A DNA stretch of 55,708 bases from Nocardia pseudovaccinii NBRC 100343 (lineage in GTDB: Bacteria; Actinomycetota; Actinomycetes; Mycobacteriales; Mycobacteriaceae): positions 1 to 55,708 of the forward strand of contig NZ_BDBY01000065.1 of the NCBI RefSeq assembly GCF_001613225.1, given 5' to 3'. Positions 53,797 through 55,708 of this stretch are shown in pieces. A model generated the notes under the pieces. That model searched no databases and was not told where the DNA came from. It worked only from the letters and a program-made list of their open reading frames with translations. Every line of letters starts with the position of its first letter. Positions within the stretch are counted from its first letter, which is position 1. The position numbers and the translations under genes were made by a program.

Positions 53797-53900
53797 CGAC
53801 GTGATCGCGGTCGCCGGTGTGCAGGCCAGCTTCTTCCTTTCCCCAGCCCTACCTGCAGGTCGGCGTGACGCTGATGATCCAATTCCTGGCGCCGCGGTGA
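53797..53900 (+). pseudogene. Relic of an EamA/RhtA-type transporter
   Basis: The frame from 53797 reads DVIAVAGVQASFFL. After a shift near 53843 the next frame reads QPYLQVGVTLMIQFLAP and stops at 53898-53900. Together these match one internal segment of EamA-family exporters (VQ, FFL, then VGV-LMI-FLAP). No start or further membrane segments are found. The rest of the 373 bases between mtnP and csoR holds only the operator. Confidence 0.4.
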
Positions 53901-53993
53901 TCGGGCGGTGCGCGGACGGCGACCATCAGGGGCCACACATCGGTGGCAGACGCGGTGCAGAGCGCGGTAACCTGACAACGTCCTCGCAGCACT

Positions 53994-54010
53994 GTACCCT
54001 AGGGGGGTAT
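53994..54010. promoter_or_regulatory. CsoR operator in front of csoR
   Basis: GTACCCTAGGGGGGTAT is an imperfect palindrome of TACCC and GGGTA arms around a short centre, the form of known CsoR sites. It lies about 43 bases before the csoR start, so the repressor probably controls its own gene in response to copper. Confidence 0.7.
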
Positions 54011-54052
54011 TAATCAGGCCGGTCAAGCCGGTGAGCAGCGAGGAGACAGTCG

Positions 54053-54406
54053 GTGACATCCACCCCGTCGCACAATGACACCGCGCCAGGCAGTGACTCG
54101 GCGGGTGGCACCCACGACCATTCCGGCCATGGGTACATCACCGCCAAGGACGACTACCTCAAGCGCCTGCGCCGGATCGAGGGCCAAGCCCGCGGCCTGC
54201 AGCGCATGGTCGAGGAAGAGAAATACTGCATCGATATCCTCACCCAGGTCTCCGCGATGACGAAGGCACTGCAGGCCGTTGCGATGGGTCTGCTGGAGGA
54301 CCACATCAGCCACTGCGTGGTGGACGCCGCGGTCGCCGGTGGCCCCGAGGCCGACGCCAAGATCAAAGAGGCCACCGACGCCATCGCTCGCCTGGTGCGT
54401 TCCTGA
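54053..54406 (+). CDS. csoR: Copper-sensing transcriptional repressor CsoR
   Basis: CsoR releases DNA when it binds Cu(I). The 117-residue protein has an N-terminal His-containing tail (GTHDHSGHGY), then the helical core LKRLRRIEGQARGLQRMVEEE. The copper ligands are Cys59, His84 and Cys88, with the same spacing (25 and 4) as M. tuberculosis Cys36, His61 and Cys65. The GTG start at 54053 follows GAGGAG. No copper-exporting ATPase is seen in the window; the cupredoxin lipoprotein is 53 kb away. It converges on the TAXI gene. Confidence 0.93.
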   Translation: MTSTPSHNDTAPGSDSAGGTHDHSGHGYITAKDDYLKRLRRIEGQARGLQRMVEEEKYCIDILTQVSAMTKALQAVAMGLLEDHISHCVVDAAVAGGPEADAKIKEATDAIARLVRS

Positions 54407-54409
54407 CGC

Positions 54410-55318
54410 TCAACCGTGTCGCCGTCGGTACACCGCGGCCGCACCCGGATGCAATGGGACGGCATCGGTTCCGATGAGCGAGCGGGTATCCAGGAACTGG
54501 GTCCCCGCGGCCTCGGCGGGCACCAACCGATCCGCTCGGGAAACCAGCAGATCGACGATCGCCCCCGCCGCGGCATCGGACATGGTCGGGGCGGCGAGCA
54601 GCAGATTCGCGACGCCGACCGTGCGGACCGAACGACCGCTGTCGTAGGCGTCGGCGGGAATTTCGACCAGATCGTAGAGGTGTCCGAAGCGCTCCCGCAT
54701 CGGCGCGGCCAACTCACCGAGTTCCACCAGCCGCAACCGCTGCGGCACATCGAGTGCGTCGGTCGGTACGCCGCCCGCCCATAGCAGCGCGTCCAGCTCA
54801 CCGGATTCCACACCCGCGACCGCATCTCGCAGCGGTCGATGCGAGATATCCACATCCGAAACGGGATTCACGCCCGCGGCCCACAGCAGCCGCTCCCCGG
54901 TCACCGCCGCACCGGATCCGGCGGCCCCCAGGTTGACCCGGGTCCCGCGCAGATCGGTGACCTGCTGAATCGGCCCTTCCGACCGCACGGCCAACTGCAG
55001 ATAGTTCTCGTACACCCGACCGAGCGCCACCAACGGAGCCCGCTCACTCTGCACCGAATCCGCCAGCGCCAGTGCGGCATCGACCTGCCCGTTCGCCAAC
55101 ATCCCCAGATTTTCCTGCGAGCCGGTCGTCGTCACCGGTTCGATCCGTACCGTGCCCTCCTCCCGGGCAACCGCCGCGAGCAGTTCCGCGAACGCGTGAT
55201 AGAAGCCGCCGACCTCGCCCGAGGCCAGCCGCACGAGTTCCGGACTCCGACCACATCCGACAACACCGGCCCCGACACCGAAGACGGTGAGCGCCAGGAA
55301 CTTCCGCCGCCGCATCAC
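54410..55318 (-). CDS. TAXI-family TRAP-type solute-binding lipoprotein
   Basis: The 302-residue protein is an exported binding protein. It begins RRRKFLALTVFGVGAGVVGCG; the signal ends in VVGC. The TAXI pattern follows: LASGEVGGFYHAFAELLA, TTTGSQENLGMLANGQVDAALALADS, then GTRVNLGAAGSGAAVTGERLL. No TRAP membrane subunits are visible here. The GTG start overlaps the stop of the histidine kinase gene, so it may act as the outer sensor part of that two-component system and not in transport. Confidence 0.85.
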   Translation of the reverse strand: MMRRRKFLALTVFGVGAGVVGCGRSPELVRLASGEVGGFYHAFAELLAAVAREEGTVRIEPVTTTGSQENLGMLANGQVDAALALADSVQSERAPLVALGRVYENYLQLAVRSEGPIQQVTDLRGTRVNLGAAGSGAAVTGERLLWAAGVNPVSDVDISHRPLRDAVAGVESGELDALLWAGGVPTDALDVPQRLRLVELGELAAPMRERFGHLYDLVEIPADAYDSGRSVRTVGVANLLLAAPTMSDAAAGAIVDLLVSRADRLVPAEAAGTQFLDTRSLIGTDAVPLHPGAAAVYRRRHG

Positions 55319-55708
55319 GACCGCACCGCCTGCGGCAACCGGATCTGGATCGCGAGACCGCGCGGCTGCACAGGGAGCACGGACAACGTCCCGCCGCGCG
55401 CTTGGGCCAGTGCCGTCGCAATCGGGAGCCCGAGGCCGGAGCCGCCGGACGACGCACCGGAGCCGCGGAAGAACCGGGTGGTCAGCTTGTCGATCTCGGC
55501 CGGTTCGACGCCGGTGCCATTGTCACGGACGGTCACCGTCACCCAGCCCGGCTCGACGTCGACCACGATGACGGTCTGCGTGCCCGGCCCGGCATAGCTG
55601 CACGAATTGCTCAGCGGCACATCGAGAATCTGGGCGAGTACATCGGCGGAAACCGCGGCTTCGGCCTCGGCGACCTGCGGTTCCGCTCGCAATTCCTGCC
55701 CGGCGCTC
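55315..55708 (-). CDS. Sensor histidine kinase, C-terminal part (5' end outside window)
   Basis: About 130 C-terminal residues are visible and the frame is open at the right edge. It shows a HATPase_c domain with the N-box remnant DVPLSNSCSY, the G1 box DNGTGVEP, an F-box region RFFRGSGASS and the G2 box SGLGLPIATALAQARGG. It is the ATP-binding half of a two-component sensor. Its stop overlaps the start of the TAXI lipoprotein gene. Confidence 0.88.
   Translation of the reverse strand, partial: SAGQELRAEPQVAEAEAAVSADVLAQILDVPLSNSCSYAGPGTQTVIVVDVEPGWVTVTVRDNGTGVEPAEIDKLTTRFFRGSGASSGGSGLGLPIATALAQARGGTLSVLPVQPRGLAIQIRLPQAVRS

Noticed and set aside
53678..54013. Plus-strand frame of 111 codons between mtnP and csoR
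   Set aside because: Only a short part resembles a transporter segment and it is frame-shifted, so it was recorded as a relic; the frame also runs through the CsoR operator.
1..55708. tRNA genes, CRISPR arrays, insertion sequences and integration sites
   Set aside because: I looked for cloverleaf-like ends, regularly spaced repeats and transposase motifs and saw none; a dedicated scan was not possible.

Overview
The window is high-GC actinobacterial DNA, most likely from Nocardia or a close relative. The core order nnr, glmS, glmM, rpsI-rplM, ESX-4 matches the Mycobacterium tuberculosis region Rv3433c-Rv3450c. The species itself cannot be read from the sequence. I saw no tRNA, rRNA, CRISPR array, insertion sequence or prophage.

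Layout. (1) 1-5.5 kb: partial nnr, a copper-type lipoprotein, an MFS relic, glmS, an alpha/beta hydrolase, and a TetR regulator with a small membrane protein. (2) 5.6-11.3 kb: two sets of type VII secretion (T7SS) accessory genes facing each other. One is a helical protein, a PPE-like protein and EspG. The other is an EspC-like protein, a WxG/EF-hand-like protein and a coiled-coil protein. They are followed by a DUF6802-like gene and pspC. (3) 11.4-16.5 kb: an ABC-F ATPase, a truncated AbiEi-like gene, glmM, and the rplM-rpsI operon. (4) 16.6-35.8 kb: an insert relative to M. tuberculosis, lying between rplM and the ESX-4 substrates. It holds an Hsp70-like membrane protein, a double-FHA ABC exporter (Rv1747 type), a lipoprotein zinc peptidase, an FHA protein, eight related lipoproteins and a PknF-like kinase. 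(5) 36.1-49.5 kb: an ESX-4 system with two Esx substrates, an Rv3446c-type protein, EccC, EccD, MycP, a K+ channel, EccB and EccE. (6) 49.8-55.7 kb: an FMN reductase, two NAD(P)-fold enzymes, MTA phosphorylase, CsoR with its operator, a TAXI-type binding lipoprotein and the end of a histidine kinase.

How the genes may work together. EccB/C/D/E form the membrane complex, MycP is the protease, and the Esx pair are the likely substrates. EspG and the PPE/EspC-like proteins add chaperone and substrate functions. The kinase and the three FHA domains could form one phospho-signalling circuit with the exporter, as PknF and Rv1747 do. The lipoprotein array is the most unusual part. It contains three alternating A-B gene pairs plus two divergent members. 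Each protein appears to be an internal duplication, and three of the transcription units share a GTAGGATC promoter-like element. No function is known to me for these lipoproteins; a link to ESX-4 is inference from position only.
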